From assembly GCF_022179445.1 (NCBI RefSeq), contig NZ_BPQU01000005.1, positions 124,001 to 188,000 of the forward strand: a stretch of DNA of 64,000 nt, written 5' to 3'. The notes beneath the pieces are model-generated. The model saw only the letters and a list, made by a program, of their open reading frames with translations, was not told the origin of the DNA and made no database searches. Shown here piece after piece: positions 1 to 12,005 of this stretch. Source of the stretch: Methylobacterium mesophilicum. Its GTDB lineage: Bacteria; Pseudomonadota; Alphaproteobacteria; Rhizobiales; Beijerinckiaceae. The translations under genes were made by a program, and so were the position numbers. The stretch's first letter is position 1; each line of letters starts with the position of its first letter.

Positions 1-1196
1 TCCTCAACGGCATCGTCAAGCGGGTCGAGTACGGCAACGTCATCGTCGACCTGGGCCGGGGCGAGGGCATCGTCCGCCGGGACGAGATGATCCCCCGCGA
101 GACCTTCCGGCCGGGCGACCGGATCCGCTCCTACCTGTTCGACGTGCGCTCGGAAGTGCGCGGGCCGCAGATCTTCCTGTCGCGCTCGCACCCGCAGTTC
201 ATGGCCAAGCTGTTCGGCCAGGAAGTGCCCGAGATCTACGACGGCATCGTCGAGGTGAAGGCCGTGGCCCGCGATCCGGGCTCCCGCGCCAAGATCGCCG
301 TGATCTCCCGCGATGGGAGCATCGATCCGGTCGGCGCCTGCGTGGGCATGCGCGGCTCGCGCGTCCAGGCTGTCGTGGGTGAGCTCCAGGGCGAAAAGAT
401 CGACATCATCCCGTGGTCCGAGGACGAGGCGACGTTCATCGTCAACGCGCTCCAGCCGGCCGAGGTCGTGAAGGTCGTGCTCGACGAGGAGGCCGACCGC
501 ATCGAGGTGGTGGTGCCGGACGACCAGCTGTCGCTGGCCATCGGCCGCCGCGGCCAGAACGTGCGGCTCGCCTCCCAGCTCACCGGCTGGGACATCGACA
601 TCCTGACCGAGGCCGAGGAATCCGAGCGGCGCCAGAAGGAGTTCGCCGAGCGGACCCAGGTGTTCATGGAGGCGCTGGACGTCGACGAGACCGTCGGCCA
701 GCTGCTGGCGGCCGAAGGCTTCCGCAACGTCGAGGAGATCGCCTACGTCGACATCCAGGAGCTGTCCGGCATCCAGGGGCTCGACGACGAGACCGGCGCC
801 GAGATCCAGGCCCGCGCCCAGGATCACCTCGCCCGGATCGAGCAGGAGCACGATACCCGCCGCACCGAACTCGGTGTCGCCGACGAGCTGCGCGAGATCG
901 AGGGCATCACCACGCCCATGATGGTCGCGCTCGGCGAGAACGACGTGAAGACCGTCGAGGACCTGGCCGGCTGCGCCACCGACGACCTCGTCGGCTACAC
1001 CGAGGGCCGCGGCCCGGACGCCGTGCGCCACGCCGGCTATCTCGACGGCTTCGAGCTGTCCCGCACCGAGGCCGAGGGCCTGATCATGGCCGCCCGCCTG
1101 AAGGCCGGCTGGATCGAGGCGCTGCCCGAGCCGGAGGCCGAGGAGGGCGCGGAGACCGTCGAGGGCGAAGAGGCCGCCACCCCGGCCGAGGCCTGA
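1..1196 (+). CDS. nusA: Transcription termination/antitermination factor NusA (5' partial)
   Basis: NusA binds RNA polymerase and nascent RNA and acts in pausing, termination and antitermination. The 5' end is outside the window; the reading frame is open from base 3 and enters within the S1 domain. It continues through the paired KH domains, where GMRGSR (near base 347) and IGRRGQNVR (near base 540) are the nucleic-acid-binding loops. Two helix-hairpin C-terminal repeats follow, typical of proteobacterial NusA, and the protein ends in an acidic Glu/Ala-rich tail. It lies 24 bases upstream of ylxR in the usual nusA-ylxR-infB order, so co-transcription is likely. The family assignment is secure; only the N-terminal domain and the true start are missing. 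Confidence 0.97.
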   Translation, partial: LNGIVKRVEYGNVIVDLGRGEGIVRRDEMIPRETFRPGDRIRSYLFDVRSEVRGPQIFLSRSHPQFMAKLFGQEVPEIYDGIVEVKAVARDPGSRAKIAVISRDGSIDPVGACVGMRGSRVQAVVGELQGEKIDIIPWSEDEATFIVNALQPAEVVKVVLDEEADRIEVVVPDDQLSLAIGRRGQNVRLASQLTGWDIDILTEAEESERRQKEFAERTQVFMEALDVDETVGQLLAAEGFRNVEEIAYVDIQELSGIQGLDDETGAEIQARAQDHLARIEQEHDTRRTELGVADELREIEGITTPMMVALGENDVKTVEDLAGCATDDLVGYTEGRGPDAVRHAGYLDGFELSRTEAEGLIMAARLKAGWIEALPEPEAEEGAETVEGEEAATPAEA

Positions 1197-1220
1197 GCCC
1201 AGGTCGCGGCGGACGCACGC

Positions 1221-1961
1221 ATGGCCGAGGTCGGCGAGATGCTGCCCGACGGGGGGCAGCTGCAGGACGAACTGGAAGCCGGGGGGCTCGACAGCGGCCC
1301 CGGCGGCCGGCGCGTGCCGCAGCGGACCTGCATCGTCACGCGCGTCGTCCAGCCGCCCGAGGCGATGATCCGGTTCGTGCGCGGCCCGGATGGCGCCGTG
1401 GTGCCGGACCTGCGGGCCAAGCTCCCCGGGCGCGGCGCCTGGATCAGCGCGAAGCGGGATGCCGTCGCGACGGCGGTCCGCAAGAACCTGTTCGCGCGGG
1501 CGTTCAAGGGACCGGCCCAGGCCGGCCCCGACCTGCCCGACCGGATCGTCACAGGCCTGCGCGAGGATCTGCGGCAGGCGATCGCCTTGGCCAACAAGGC
1601 GGGCTGCGTGGTCGCGGGCTTCTCGAAGGTCGAGGCGGCGATCGGCGGCCAGCCCGGCGCGGTGGCGCTGATCCACGCCGCGGAAGCCAGTCCGGACGGC
1701 CGGCGCAAGATCGCCGCGGCCTTGTACCGACGGCACGGCGAGGCCATGTCAAGGATACCGATCATCGACGACCTGTCCGAAGATGAATTGGACATGGCCT
1801 TAGGTCGGGATCATGTGATACACGCTGCGCTCGTCGCAGGAGCCGGAGCTGCCGGCTGCCTGTCGCGTTGGCGTCGGCTACGCTCCTTCGAGGGCGCCGC
1901 CGCGGCGACCGAGGAGCCCGGTCCAGCCCGAATCGGCCGGATCGACGAAGCCTCACGTTGA
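1221..1961 (+). CDS. ylxR: YlxR-type RNA-binding protein (DUF448) with L7Ae-like C-terminal half
   Basis: This 246-residue protein carries the DUF448/YlxR signature near residues 30-85: RTCIVTR, then a GRGAWIS-type segment and basic residues. An L7Ae/L30e-like half follows at about residues 100-175 (DLRQAIALANKAGCVVAGF). The two-domain form is common in alphaproteobacteria, whereas Gram-positive YlxR is only about 90 residues. It is an RNA-binding protein whose precise role is unsettled; its place between nusA and infB suggests a role in transcription or translation. The last 70 residues are low-complexity and probably flexible. The start chosen is the first ATG after the nusA stop. Confidence 0.9.
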   Translation: MAEVGEMLPDGGQLQDELEAGGLDSGPGGRRVPQRTCIVTRVVQPPEAMIRFVRGPDGAVVPDLRAKLPGRGAWISAKRDAVATAVRKNLFARAFKGPAQAGPDLPDRIVTGLREDLRQAIALANKAGCVVAGFSKVEAAIGGQPGAVALIHAAEASPDGRRKIAAALYRRHGEAMSRIPIIDDLSEDELDMALGRDHVIHAALVAGAGAAGCLSRWRRLRSFEGAAAATEEPGPARIGRIDEASR

Positions 1962-2040
1962 CGACGCACCAGGACGAATTTGGCTGGCGCCACCGGGCGT
2001 CGGTTCACGGGACGATGGAAACCCTCAGGGTTCAGGCTGA

Positions 2041-4995
<2,955 letters not shown>

Positions 4996-5017
4996 GAGCC
5001 CGGACTCGTCCGGACAG

Positions 5018-5054
5018 GGCGGTCGCGGCGTCAGCCGCGGCCGTCTTTTCTTTT
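5018..5054 (+). terminator. Probable intrinsic terminator after infB
   Basis: A GC-rich stem (arms 5018-5029 and 5034-5045, 4-base loop) is followed at once by TTTTCTTTT on the + strand. It lies 22 bases after the infB stop and about 85 bases before rbfA, so it may separate or attenuate rbfA-truB expression relative to nusA-infB. It is predicted by eye only. Confidence 0.65.
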
Positions 5055-5131
5055 GGGTGCATCGCGTCTTTCCTGCACCTCTCTCCGCTTGGACGTGAAC
5101 CGGCCGCCCCGCGCCGCCGGCCCGAGACAGA

Positions 5132-5575
5132 ATGGCCCAGAAACCAACCTCCACCGGCCCCTCGCAGCGCCAGCAGCGCGTGGCCGAACTCGTGCGCCAC
5201 GCCCTCGCGGAGGTGCTCCAGCGCGGCGACATCCAGGATCCGGTGCTCAACACGCATGTCGTGACCGTGCCGGAGGTGCGGATGTCGCCGGACCTGAAGC
5301 TCGCCACCGCCTACGTGATGCCCCTGGGGGGCATGGACGAGGCGCCGGTGATCGCCGCCCTGGACCGCCACCGCAAGGTGCTGCGCCAGGAGGTGGCGCG
5401 CCGGGTGAACCTGAAATTCGCGCCCGAGCTGCGCTTCCTCCGCGACGAGACCTTCGACGAGGCGGCCCGCATCGACAAGCTGCTCCGCGACGAGCGGGTG
5501 CAGCGCGACCTCGTCCCGGAGCGGGACGGCGACGGGCATGAGGACGACGAACCGGAGACCGGTCGGGGGCATTGA
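5132..5575 (+). CDS. rbfA: 30S ribosome-binding factor RbfA
   Basis: RbfA binds the immature 30S subunit and helps 16S rRNA 5'-end maturation, and is important in the cold. The 147-residue product has the compact KH-like RbfA fold: an N-terminal helix ([16 protein letters not shown]), a beta strand in [18 protein letters not shown], and the conserved end [19 protein letters not shown] charged Asp/Glu/Arg tail of about 30 residues follows, as in other alphaproteobacteria. It sits between infB and truB as usual; the truB start is 55 bases downstream. Confidence 0.95.
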   Translation: MAQKPTSTGPSQRQQRVAELVRHALAEVLQRGDIQDPVLNTHVVTVPEVRMSPDLKLATAYVMPLGGMDEAPVIAALDRHRKVLRQEVARRVNLKFAPELRFLRDETFDEAARIDKLLRDERVQRDLVPERDGDGHEDDEPETGRGH

Positions 5576-5629
5576 TCCCCATCGGCACACGGACAGGAAC
5601 GGGGCAACGACCCCGGGGGACACGAGGCC

Positions 5630-6658
5630 ATGACCGTTTCCATCGAAGATCATCCGCCGGCCGAGCGCGCGGTATCGGCTCCCGGCGCCGAGCGCCGGGG
5701 CCCGGAGGAGCGCCGTCCGCAGCGCGGGCCGCGCCCCGACCGGCCCAAGCGCCGGGACGTGTCGGGCTGGGTCATCCTCGACAAGCCCGTCGGCATGACC
5801 TCGACCCACGCCGTCGCGGTGGTGAAGCGCGCCTTCAACGCCAAGAAGGCCGGCCATGCCGGGACCCTCGATCCGCTGGCGTCGGGTATCCTGCCGATCG
5901 CGCTCGGTGAGGCGACCAAGACCGTTCCCTTCGTCATGGACGGCCGCAAGGCCTACCGGTTCACCGTGCAGTGGGGTGTCGAGACCGACACCGACGACGC
6001 CGAGGGCCGGGCCGTGGAGACCAGCGAGGCCCGCCCGGAGCGCGCCGCCGTCGAGGCGGCCTTGCCGACCTTCGTGGGGGCGATCGAGCAGGTGCCGCCG
6101 CGCTATTCCGCGATCAAGATCCAGGGCGAGCGCGCCTACGACTTGGCCCGCGAGGGCGAGGTCGTGGAGCTGGTGGCCCGGCCGGTGCAGATCGACCGCC
6201 TCGCGGTGGTCGAGCATGACGGCGAGCGCACCGTGATCGAGGCCGAGTGCGGCAAGGGCACCTATGTCCGCGCCCTGGCGCGCGACCTCGGCCGCATGCT
6301 CGGCTGCTACGGCCACGTCTCGGCCCTGCGCCGCACCCGGGTCGGGCCGTTCTCGGAAGCCGAATCCTGCGCCGCCGCCGGCCTGACCGAGGGCGGCCCG
6401 GAAGCCGCGCTCGCGCATCTGCGGCCGGTGGAGACCGCGCTGGACGCGATCCCCGAGGTGACGGTCTCGCGCGACTTGGGCCTGCGCCTGATGCGCGGCC
6501 AGTCGGTGATCCTGCGTGGCCGGGACGCGCCGGTCGAGGGCAAGGCCTTCGCGACTTGCGGCGGCATCCTGGTCGCGGTGGGCGACGTCGAGCGCGGCGA
6601 ACTGGTGCCGCACCGGGTCTTTCACCTCGGCGGCACGGCCTCGGGGCGCAACGCCTGA
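5630..6658 (+). CDS. truB: tRNA pseudouridine(55) synthase TruB
   Basis: TruB isomerises U55 to pseudouridine in the T-loop of tRNAs. The 342-residue protein opens with a charged Arg/Pro-rich extension of about 43 residues not needed for catalysis. The core starts at GWVILDKPVGMTSTHAV, and the catalytic Asp is D81 in HAGTLDPLASG. The YSAIKIQGERAYDLAREG segment and a C-terminal PUA-like part are also present. An earlier start is unlikely because rbfA ends close upstream. In many relatives rpsO and pnp come next; here the gene is followed by repeat DNA and an unrelated dehydrogenase gene. Confidence 0.96.
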   Translation: MTVSIEDHPPAERAVSAPGAERRGPEERRPQRGPRPDRPKRRDVSGWVILDKPVGMTSTHAVAVVKRAFNAKKAGHAGTLDPLASGILPIALGEATKTVPFVMDGRKAYRFTVQWGVETDTDDAEGRAVETSEARPERAAVEAALPTFVGAIEQVPPRYSAIKIQGERAYDLAREGEVVELVARPVQIDRLAVVEHDGERTVIEAECGKGTYVRALARDLGRMLGCYGHVSALRRTRVGPFSEAESCAAAGLTEGGPEAALAHLRPVETALDAIPEVTVSRDLGLRLMRGQSVILRGRDAPVEGKAFATCGGILVAVGDVERGELVPHRVFHLGGTASGRNA

Positions 6659-6810
6659 GCCGACGCCCTGCGCCGACGCTTAGATGGTCACCTCTCCCAG
6701 GATGACGCGTGGGTCCCCTCTCCTAGGGGGTACGACGGTCACACATCGGTGCCGGCTGGGAGCAAAGGCCGGACTCGAGCGCGTCTCCCTCCCCCGCAGA
6801 GGCTATCGGA

Positions 6811-6967
6811 TTCACACATCCCCGGATGTGGCGCGGGTCCCCTCTCCCGTGCGGGAGAGGGACAGGGTGAGGGATGCGCGTTTTCCGGAAAGACCTGGTC
6901 CCTCACCCCAACCCTCTCCCGCACGGGAGAGGGGGCGCGTGGCGGCTTTCGCAAGCTGATGTGTGAA
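6811..6967 (+). repeat. MITE-like palindromic element between truB and the lpd homologue
   Basis: The 483-base gap from 6659 to 7141 has no convincing gene. It holds a 157-base element bounded by exact 10-base inverted ends, TTCACACATC (6811-6820) and GATGTGTGAA (6958-6967). Inside are two copies, in opposite orientation, of a CCCTCTCCCG/CGGGAGAGGG hairpin with CCCTCACCC-type flanks. A further TCACACATC copy stands near 6740. This looks like a non-autonomous palindromic repeat; no transposase is visible. Short ORFs across it are repeat-encoded and are not called. Confidence 0.75.
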
Positions 6968-7141
6968 CATCGTAGCCCGCAAAGGGGGGAGGGAAGGCGC
7001 CGGTCTGCTGCGATATGACCTCTGTTGCCACCGAGAGCTAGCCGGACCGCCAAGCCCACGCCGCAACCTGAGGCGCGTGGGCGCACGCGGAACGAACGGC
7101 AGCGATTGGCCTTTGGCCCCGGCAACCGGCCCGGGGATACG

Positions 7142-8536
7142 ATGAACGAACAAACCTGCGATGTGGCGGTGATCGGGGCCGGGACCGCCGGCATCGCCGC
7201 CTACCGGGCCGCCACCGAGGCCGGGGCCAGCGCCGTGCTGATCGAGCGCGGCCCGGGGGGGACGACCTGCGCCCGGGTCGGCTGCATGCCCTCGAAGCTG
7301 CTGATCGCCGCGGCCAAGGCCGCCCACGCGGCCCGGAGCGCCGACCTGTTCGGCATCCGGGTCTCCGGCGTCGCGGTGGATGGGCGCGCGGTGCTCGAAC
7401 GCGTCCGCGCCGAGCGGGACCGGTTCGTCGGCAGTGTCTTCGACGGTCTCGACGCGCTGCCCGAGGGCGCGCGCATCGCCGGCACTGCCCGGTTCCGCGA
7501 TGGACGCAGCCTGACGGTCGACGACCACACGCGCATCGCCTTCGAGGCCGCCGTCATCGCCACGGGATCGAGCCCGAACATCCCGAAGCCGCTCCACGGG
7601 CTCGGCGACCGGCTCCTCACCACCGACACCCTGTTCGAGATCCCCGATCTCCCGGGTTCGCTCGCCGTGCTGGGCGCCGGCGCGGTGGGGATCGAGATCG
7701 CCCAGGCGATGACGCGGCTCGGCGTCCGGGTCACGGTGATCGATTCGGGCGACACGGTCGCCGGGCTGTCCGAGCCGGACCTCGCCCGGCAGGCCGCCGC
7801 GATCTTCGGGGCGGAACTGGATCTGCATCTCGGCGCGCGGCTCGACTCCGCGACGCGTGACGGCGACGGCGTGCGCCTCGCCTGGACCGACCGGCACGGG
7901 CACGCGCAGGTGACGCAGGCCGAGCGGATGCTCGCCGCCACCGGCCGCGCGCCGAACCTCGACGGACTCGGTTTGGACGCCGCAGGCTTGCGCCTCGGCG
8001 AGGACGGCGTGCCAAAATTCGACCGGCGCAGCCTTGTCTGCGCGGGGGCCCCGATCCTGATCGCCGGCGACGCCGACGGCTGGCGGCCGGTGCTGCACGA
8101 GGCGAGCCGCCAGGGCGGGATCGCCGGCGCCAACGCGGCGGCGCTGGCCGCCTCCTGCGCCGTGGCGAAGCCGGAACCCTGGACCAGCCTCGCCATGGTG
8201 TTCACCGATCCGCAGGTCGCGGTCGTCGGCGCGCCCTACGAGGCCGACGCCCCCGGCCGCGTGACCGGCACCGTCGATTTCGCCGACCAGGGCCGCGCCC
8301 GGGTCGACGGCGCGAATCGCGGCGGCCTGCAGATCTGGGCCGACCGGGACGGCACGCTCCTGGGTGCCGAGATGATCGGGCCGGCGGTCGAACATCTCGC
8401 GCATCTGCTCACCCACGCGATCGCGGATGGAAAGACCGCCGCAACTGTCCTGAGCCAGCCCATATACCACCCTACAGTTGAAGAGGGTTTTTCAACGGCA
8501 TTGTCTGAAATCACACACAGGATGTGCCGGTCTTAG
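7142..8536 (+). CDS. Dihydrolipoamide dehydrogenase-like flavoprotein
   Basis: This 464-residue pyridine nucleotide-disulfide oxidoreductase starts with an FAD-binding Rossmann motif (VAVIGAGTAGIAAYRAA). The redox-active disulfide is in TTCARVGCMPSK, spacing CxxxxC. A second dinucleotide motif for NAD(P)H (LAVLGAGAVGIEIAQAM) lies near residue 178, and the C-terminal HPTVEE active-site base motif is present. It probably moves electrons between a dithiol substrate and NAD(P). It is not next to E1/E2 subunit genes of a 2-oxoacid dehydrogenase, so it may be a stand-alone homologue rather than the main Lpd; mercuric or other disulfide reductases are less likely. The ATG at 7142 begins exactly at the Rossmann fold; longer frames run into repeat DNA. 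Confidence 0.88.
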   Translation: MNEQTCDVAVIGAGTAGIAAYRAATEAGASAVLIERGPGGTTCARVGCMPSKLLIAAAKAAHAARSADLFGIRVSGVAVDGRAVLERVRAERDRFVGSVFDGLDALPEGARIAGTARFRDGRSLTVDDHTRIAFEAAVIATGSSPNIPKPLHGLGDRLLTTDTLFEIPDLPGSLAVLGAGAVGIEIAQAMTRLGVRVTVIDSGDTVAGLSEPDLARQAAAIFGAELDLHLGARLDSATRDGDGVRLAWTDRHGHAQVTQAERMLAATGRAPNLDGLGLDAAGLRLGEDGVPKFDRRSLVCAGAPILIAGDADGWRPVLHEASRQGGIAGANAAALAASCAVAKPEPWTSLAMVFTDPQVAVVGAPYEADAPGRVTGTVDFADQGRARVDGANRGGLQIWADRDGTLLGAEMIGPAVEHLAHLLTHAIADGKTAATVLSQPIYHPTVEEGFSTALSEITHRMCRS

Positions 8537-8645
8537 TCTGCGTTCAACGGCATCGTGATTCCGGTTTGATCTTGGCGTCCGGCGAAGCATTGCACTTCAC
8601 TGCGCCCCCGGTCATATCAGACTAAATGAGCGGGGTGCTTTCCTG

Positions 8646-11261
8646 ATGCCGCCGAAACAGGCCCCCCAAGGCGGCCCCGACCTCGATACGCTCGCGTCCG
8701 ACGCGCTGGACCGCCTCGACAAGGGCGTGATCGGCCTCGACGCGGACGGCACGGTCGTGGTGTTCAGCGAAGGCGCGAGCACGCTTTCGGGCCTCTCGCG
8801 CGAAGCGGTGCTGGGCCGCAACTATTTCCGCGAGGTGATGCCGGGCACGAACGTGCCGAGCTTCCGCGGCCGCTTCCTCTCCGGAACCCGAAGGGGCGCC
8901 CTGGACGAGAGCTTCGACTACGTGTTCGGCCGGCTGCCCCAGCCCCTGCGGGCGCGGGTCCACATGCGCCACGGCAAGGCCCCGGAGGCCGGGCCGGTCA
9001 CGTGGCTGACGATCGACCCGATCGAGAGCCTCGGCGCCGGCCTGTCCCGCGAGGCCGTCATGGCGGCGATCGGCCGGCGGGCCCGGGCCGAGCCGGTGGA
9101 TGCCAGCCATTGCGAGCGCGAGCCGATCCACATCCCGGGCTCGATCCAGCCCAACGCGGTCATGATCGCGGCCGACGCCGGGACCCTGGAGGTCCTGGCT
9201 TTTTCGGCCAACGTCGACGAGATCGTGGATCCCGTGACTCCGCCGCTCGCCGGCCGCCCCCTGGCGGACGTGCTGCCTCCGGATTTCGTCGCGGCGGTCC
9301 GCGCGCGGCTCGCCGCCGGCACCCTGTCGGACGGGCTGTCCGTCCGCCGCCGGCTGACCCTGACCGGCCGCGGCGCGCCCTACTACGTCGTCGCCCACGC
9401 CCATGCCGGCCGGGTGATCGTCGAGCTCGAGCTCGAGCCCGAATCCGTCGACGACTTCCCCACCGCCAGCCAGGTCGACACCGAACTCGCGGTCGGGCGC
9501 CTGCGCGAGGCCGGCACCCTGGCCGAGGCCGCCCGCATCGCCGCCCTGGAGATCCGGGCGTTCACCGGCTTCGAGGCCGTGCTGGTCTACCGGTTCGACG
9601 CGGACTGGAACGGCGAGGCGGTGGCCGAGGACAAGGTGCCGGGCTGGTCGCGCAGCCTGCTCGGCCTGCGCTTCCCGGCCTCCGACATCCCCGCCCAGGC
9701 CCGCGCGCTCTACACCAGGGCCAAGAACCGGTTCGTGATCGACCGGGACAGCGTGCCGGTCGGGCTGGTGGCGGCCCCCGGCGCCGGCAACGGCCCGATC
9801 GACCTGACCTTCGCCCAGCACCGCACGCTGTCGCCGATCCACCTGGAGTACCAGCGCAACCTGGGCGTGAACGGCTCCATGTCGATCTCGATCATGGTCG
9901 AGGGCCGGCTCTGGGGCCTGATGATCGGCCATCACCGCCGCCCGCACTACGTGACGCCCGAGACGCGCTCGGCCGCCACCGTGCTCACCGACGCCTTCGC
10001 AATGCGGGTGCAGGAGATCGAGTCGCGCCGGCTCTGGGAGGAGCGGCAGGCCCATCTCGGCGTCGAGGGCCGGCTGGTGCGCGGCCTGACCCGGTCCGAC
10101 GACTTCGTGGCCTCCCTCACCGGCGGCACGACGACCCTGCTCGACCTGTTCAGCGCCACCGGCGCGGGCATCGTGGCGGGCGAGCGGGTCACCCTCATCG
10201 GGCGGGCGCCGCCCCCCGCTGTGGTCGCCCGGATCGCAGGCTGGCTGCGGGACGGGCTGCCGCCGGGCGAGACCGGCTACAGCAGCAACAGCTTCACCGC
10301 CGCGTACCCGGAGGCGGCCCCGTACCGGGAGATCGCCAGCGGCCTGCTCGCCGCCTTCGTGGACGAGTCGCGCGAGACCCTGCTGGTCTGGTTCCGGCCC
10401 GAGGTGCCCAGCACCGTGACCTGGGGCGGCGACCCGCGCAAACCGGTGCTCGCCGGCAGCGGCCCGGTCGCCCTGCTGCCGCGCCGCTCGTTCGAGCGCT
10501 GGGTCGAGGAGCGCACCGGCTACGCCGCCGCCTGGGCCGAGTGGCAGGTCCAGCTCTCCCGCTCGCTGGCCGAGGCGGTGGAGGGCGTGGTGCTGCGCCA
10601 GCGCCGCAAGATCGACGAGCTGACCAGCCTGCTCGTCGAGAAGGAGCGCCTGCTCGAGCAGAAGGACCTGCTGACCCGGGAGATCGACCACCGGGTCAAG
10701 AACTCCCTGCAGATCGTCTCGGCCTTCCTGCAGATGCAGCGCCGGCAGATCGCCGACCCCGACGCCCGCCAGGCCTTCGCGGACACCTCCGCCCGGGTGA
10801 TGAGCGTCGCCCGCGTGCACGACAGCCTGTACCAGGCCGAGCGCTTCGACGAGGTCGATCTCGGCCAGACCATCGAGAACCTGTGCAACGACCTGGCGGG
10901 GCTGGCCGGCGAGGGCCATGCCGTGGACCTCTCGGCCGAGCCCGGCCTGATGGTGCCCTACCGCAAGGCGGTGGCGCTCTCGCTGATCGCCACGGAACTC
11001 GTCACCAACGCCTTCAAGTACGCCGCCAACCCCGCCGGCGGCGGCCGCGTCGAGGTCAGCGTCTCGGCCTCCGGCCCCGGCGAGGTCCAGCTCCGGGTCT
11101 GCGACGACGGCTCCGGCCTGCCCGACGACTGGGCCGACGCCAAGGTGCGCGGCAGGGGCACCGGCCTCGGAATGAAGCTGATCCGGGCGATGCTCGACCA
11201 GATCAACGCCCGGCTCGACGTGGCCAACAACCCGGGCGCGTGCTTCACGATCACGGCGTGA
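8646..11261 (+). CDS. PYP-like/bacteriophytochrome hybrid sensor histidine kinase (HisKA_2)
   Basis: This 871-residue multi-domain photoreceptor kinase is probably soluble. Residues about 15-125 align with photoactive yellow protein, but the positions matching Tyr42, Glu46, Thr50, Arg52 and Cys69 are F40, A44, S48, L50 and G67, so coumaric acid is unlikely to bind. The bacteriophytochrome module follows. C156 in SHCEREPIHIPGSIQP is at the biliverdin-binding position. The GAF domain has PASDIPAQAR (near 345-353) and SPIHLEYQRN (H399), and the PHY tongue has PRRSFERW (near 612). The kinase is HisKA_2 (H682 in DHRVKNSLQ) with an HATPase ending in GRGTGLGMKLI. Architecture resembles Ppr of Rhodospirillum centenum. 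No response regulator or heme oxygenase gene is adjacent. Confidence 0.92.
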   Translation: MPPKQAPQGGPDLDTLASDALDRLDKGVIGLDADGTVVVFSEGASTLSGLSREAVLGRNYFREVMPGTNVPSFRGRFLSGTRRGALDESFDYVFGRLPQPLRARVHMRHGKAPEAGPVTWLTIDPIESLGAGLSREAVMAAIGRRARAEPVDASHCEREPIHIPGSIQPNAVMIAADAGTLEVLAFSANVDEIVDPVTPPLAGRPLADVLPPDFVAAVRARLAAGTLSDGLSVRRRLTLTGRGAPYYVVAHAHAGRVIVELELEPESVDDFPTASQVDTELAVGRLREAGTLAEAARIAALEIRAFTGFEAVLVYRFDADWNGEAVAEDKVPGWSRSLLGLRFPASDIPAQARALYTRAKNRFVIDRDSVPVGLVAAPGAGNGPIDLTFAQHRTLSPIHLEYQRNLGVNGSMSISIMVEGRLWGLMIGHHRRPHYVTPETRSAATVLTDAFAMRVQEIESRRLWEERQAHLGVEGRLVRGLTRSDDFVASLTGGTTTLLDLFSATGAGIVAGERVTLIGRAPPPAVVARIAGWLRDGLPPGETGYSSNSFTAAYPEAAPYREIASGLLAAFVDESRETLLVWFRPEVPSTVTWGGDPRKPVLAGSGPVALLPRRSFERWVEERTGYAAAWAEWQVQLSRSLAEAVEGVVLRQRRKIDELTSLLVEKERLLEQKDLLTREIDHRVKNSLQIVSAFLQMQRRQIADPDARQAFADTSARVMSVARVHDSLYQAERFDEVDLGQTIENLCNDLAGLAGEGHAVDLSAEPGLMVPYRKAVALSLIATELVTNAFKYAANPAGGGRVEVSVSASGPGEVQLRVCDDGSGLPDDWADAKVRGRGTGLGMKLIRAMLDQINARLDVANNPGACFTITA

Positions 11262-11289
11262 GCGGTATCGCCACCGCCATCGCGATCCC

Positions 11290-11955
11290 TCAGGCGTCCG
11301 CCTCCGCCAGCAGCCCGTCGACGAACTGCGCCAGACCCGTCCGGCGCGCCCGCTTCAGCCGTTCGGCGGACAGGATGCCCTGCAGCGCCCGGAAGGCGTC
11401 CTGCAGGTCTTCGTTGACGATGACGTAGTCGTACTCGCTCCAGCGCTGGATCTCGGTCCGGGCGTTGGCCAGGCGCTTCTCGATCGTCTCGGCCGAATCC
11501 TCGGCGCGGCGTTCCAGGCGCTGGCGCAGCTCGGCCATGCTGGGCGGCAGGATGAACACCGTCACGACGTCCTGGGCGAGCTTGGCCCGGACCTGGCGGG
11601 TGCCCTGGTAGTCGATGTCGAAGATCATGTCCCGGCCCGAGCCCAAGACCTTCTCCACCGGCCGGCGGGGCGTGCCGTAGTAGTTGCCGTGGACCTCGGC
11701 CCATTCGAGCAGGTCGTCGCGGCTGCGCAGGTCCTCGAACGCCTCGCGGTCGATGAAGTGGTAGTGCCGCCCGTCGATCTCGGAGGGACGGCGCGACCGG
11801 GTGGTGACCGAGATCGACAGGTCGAGCGCCCAGGCCGGATCCTGCGCGACCGCCCGCGTCAGCGTGGTCTTGCCCGCCCCCGAGGGCGAGGACAGGATCA
11901 GGATCAAGCCCCGCCGCGCGATCGTGTCGGAGACGTTGTTGGCCGGTCCGCTCAT
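11290..11955 (-). CDS. gmk: Guanylate kinase
   Basis: Gmk phosphorylates GMP to GDP with ATP. The P-loop is [11 protein letters not shown] near the N-terminus. The GMP-binding region follows ([21 protein letters not shown]), and the [15 protein letters not shown] motif is typical. The ATG at 11955 gives 221 residues, the usual length, and has GGAG eight bases upstream. A further in-frame ATG at 12009 overlaps the yicC stop as ATGA and would add 18 residues without family support. It is downstream of yicC in the conserved yicC-gmk pair. Confidence 0.95.
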   Translation of the reverse strand: MSGPANNVSDTIARRGLILILSSPSGAGKTTLTRAVAQDPAWALDLSISVTTRSRRPSEIDGRHYHFIDREAFEDLRSRDDLLEWAEVHGNYYGTPRRPVEKVLGSGRDMIFDIDYQGTRQVRAKLAQDVVTVFILPPSMAELRQRLERRAEDSAETIEKRLANARTEIQRWSEYDYVIVNEDLQDAFRALQGILSAERLKRARRTGLAQFVDGLLAEADA

Positions 11956-12005
11956 CCGCGTGGCTCCGTCGAGATATACATCCGCATCCCTCAGGTCCCG
12001 AAAAC

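Noticed and set aside
413..1786. An Arg/Gly-rich 457-codon + frame across nusA and ylxR.
   Set aside because: Out-of-frame shadow of both genes; low complexity only.
6840..6935. Possible CRISPR-like repetition in the truB downstream gap.
   Set aside because: Two copies only, in opposite orientation, forming hairpins; no regular spacers or cas genes.
8537..8645. Possible EcfG-type stress promoter before the phytochrome gene.
   Set aside because: No GGAAC box with a correctly spaced CGTT was seen.
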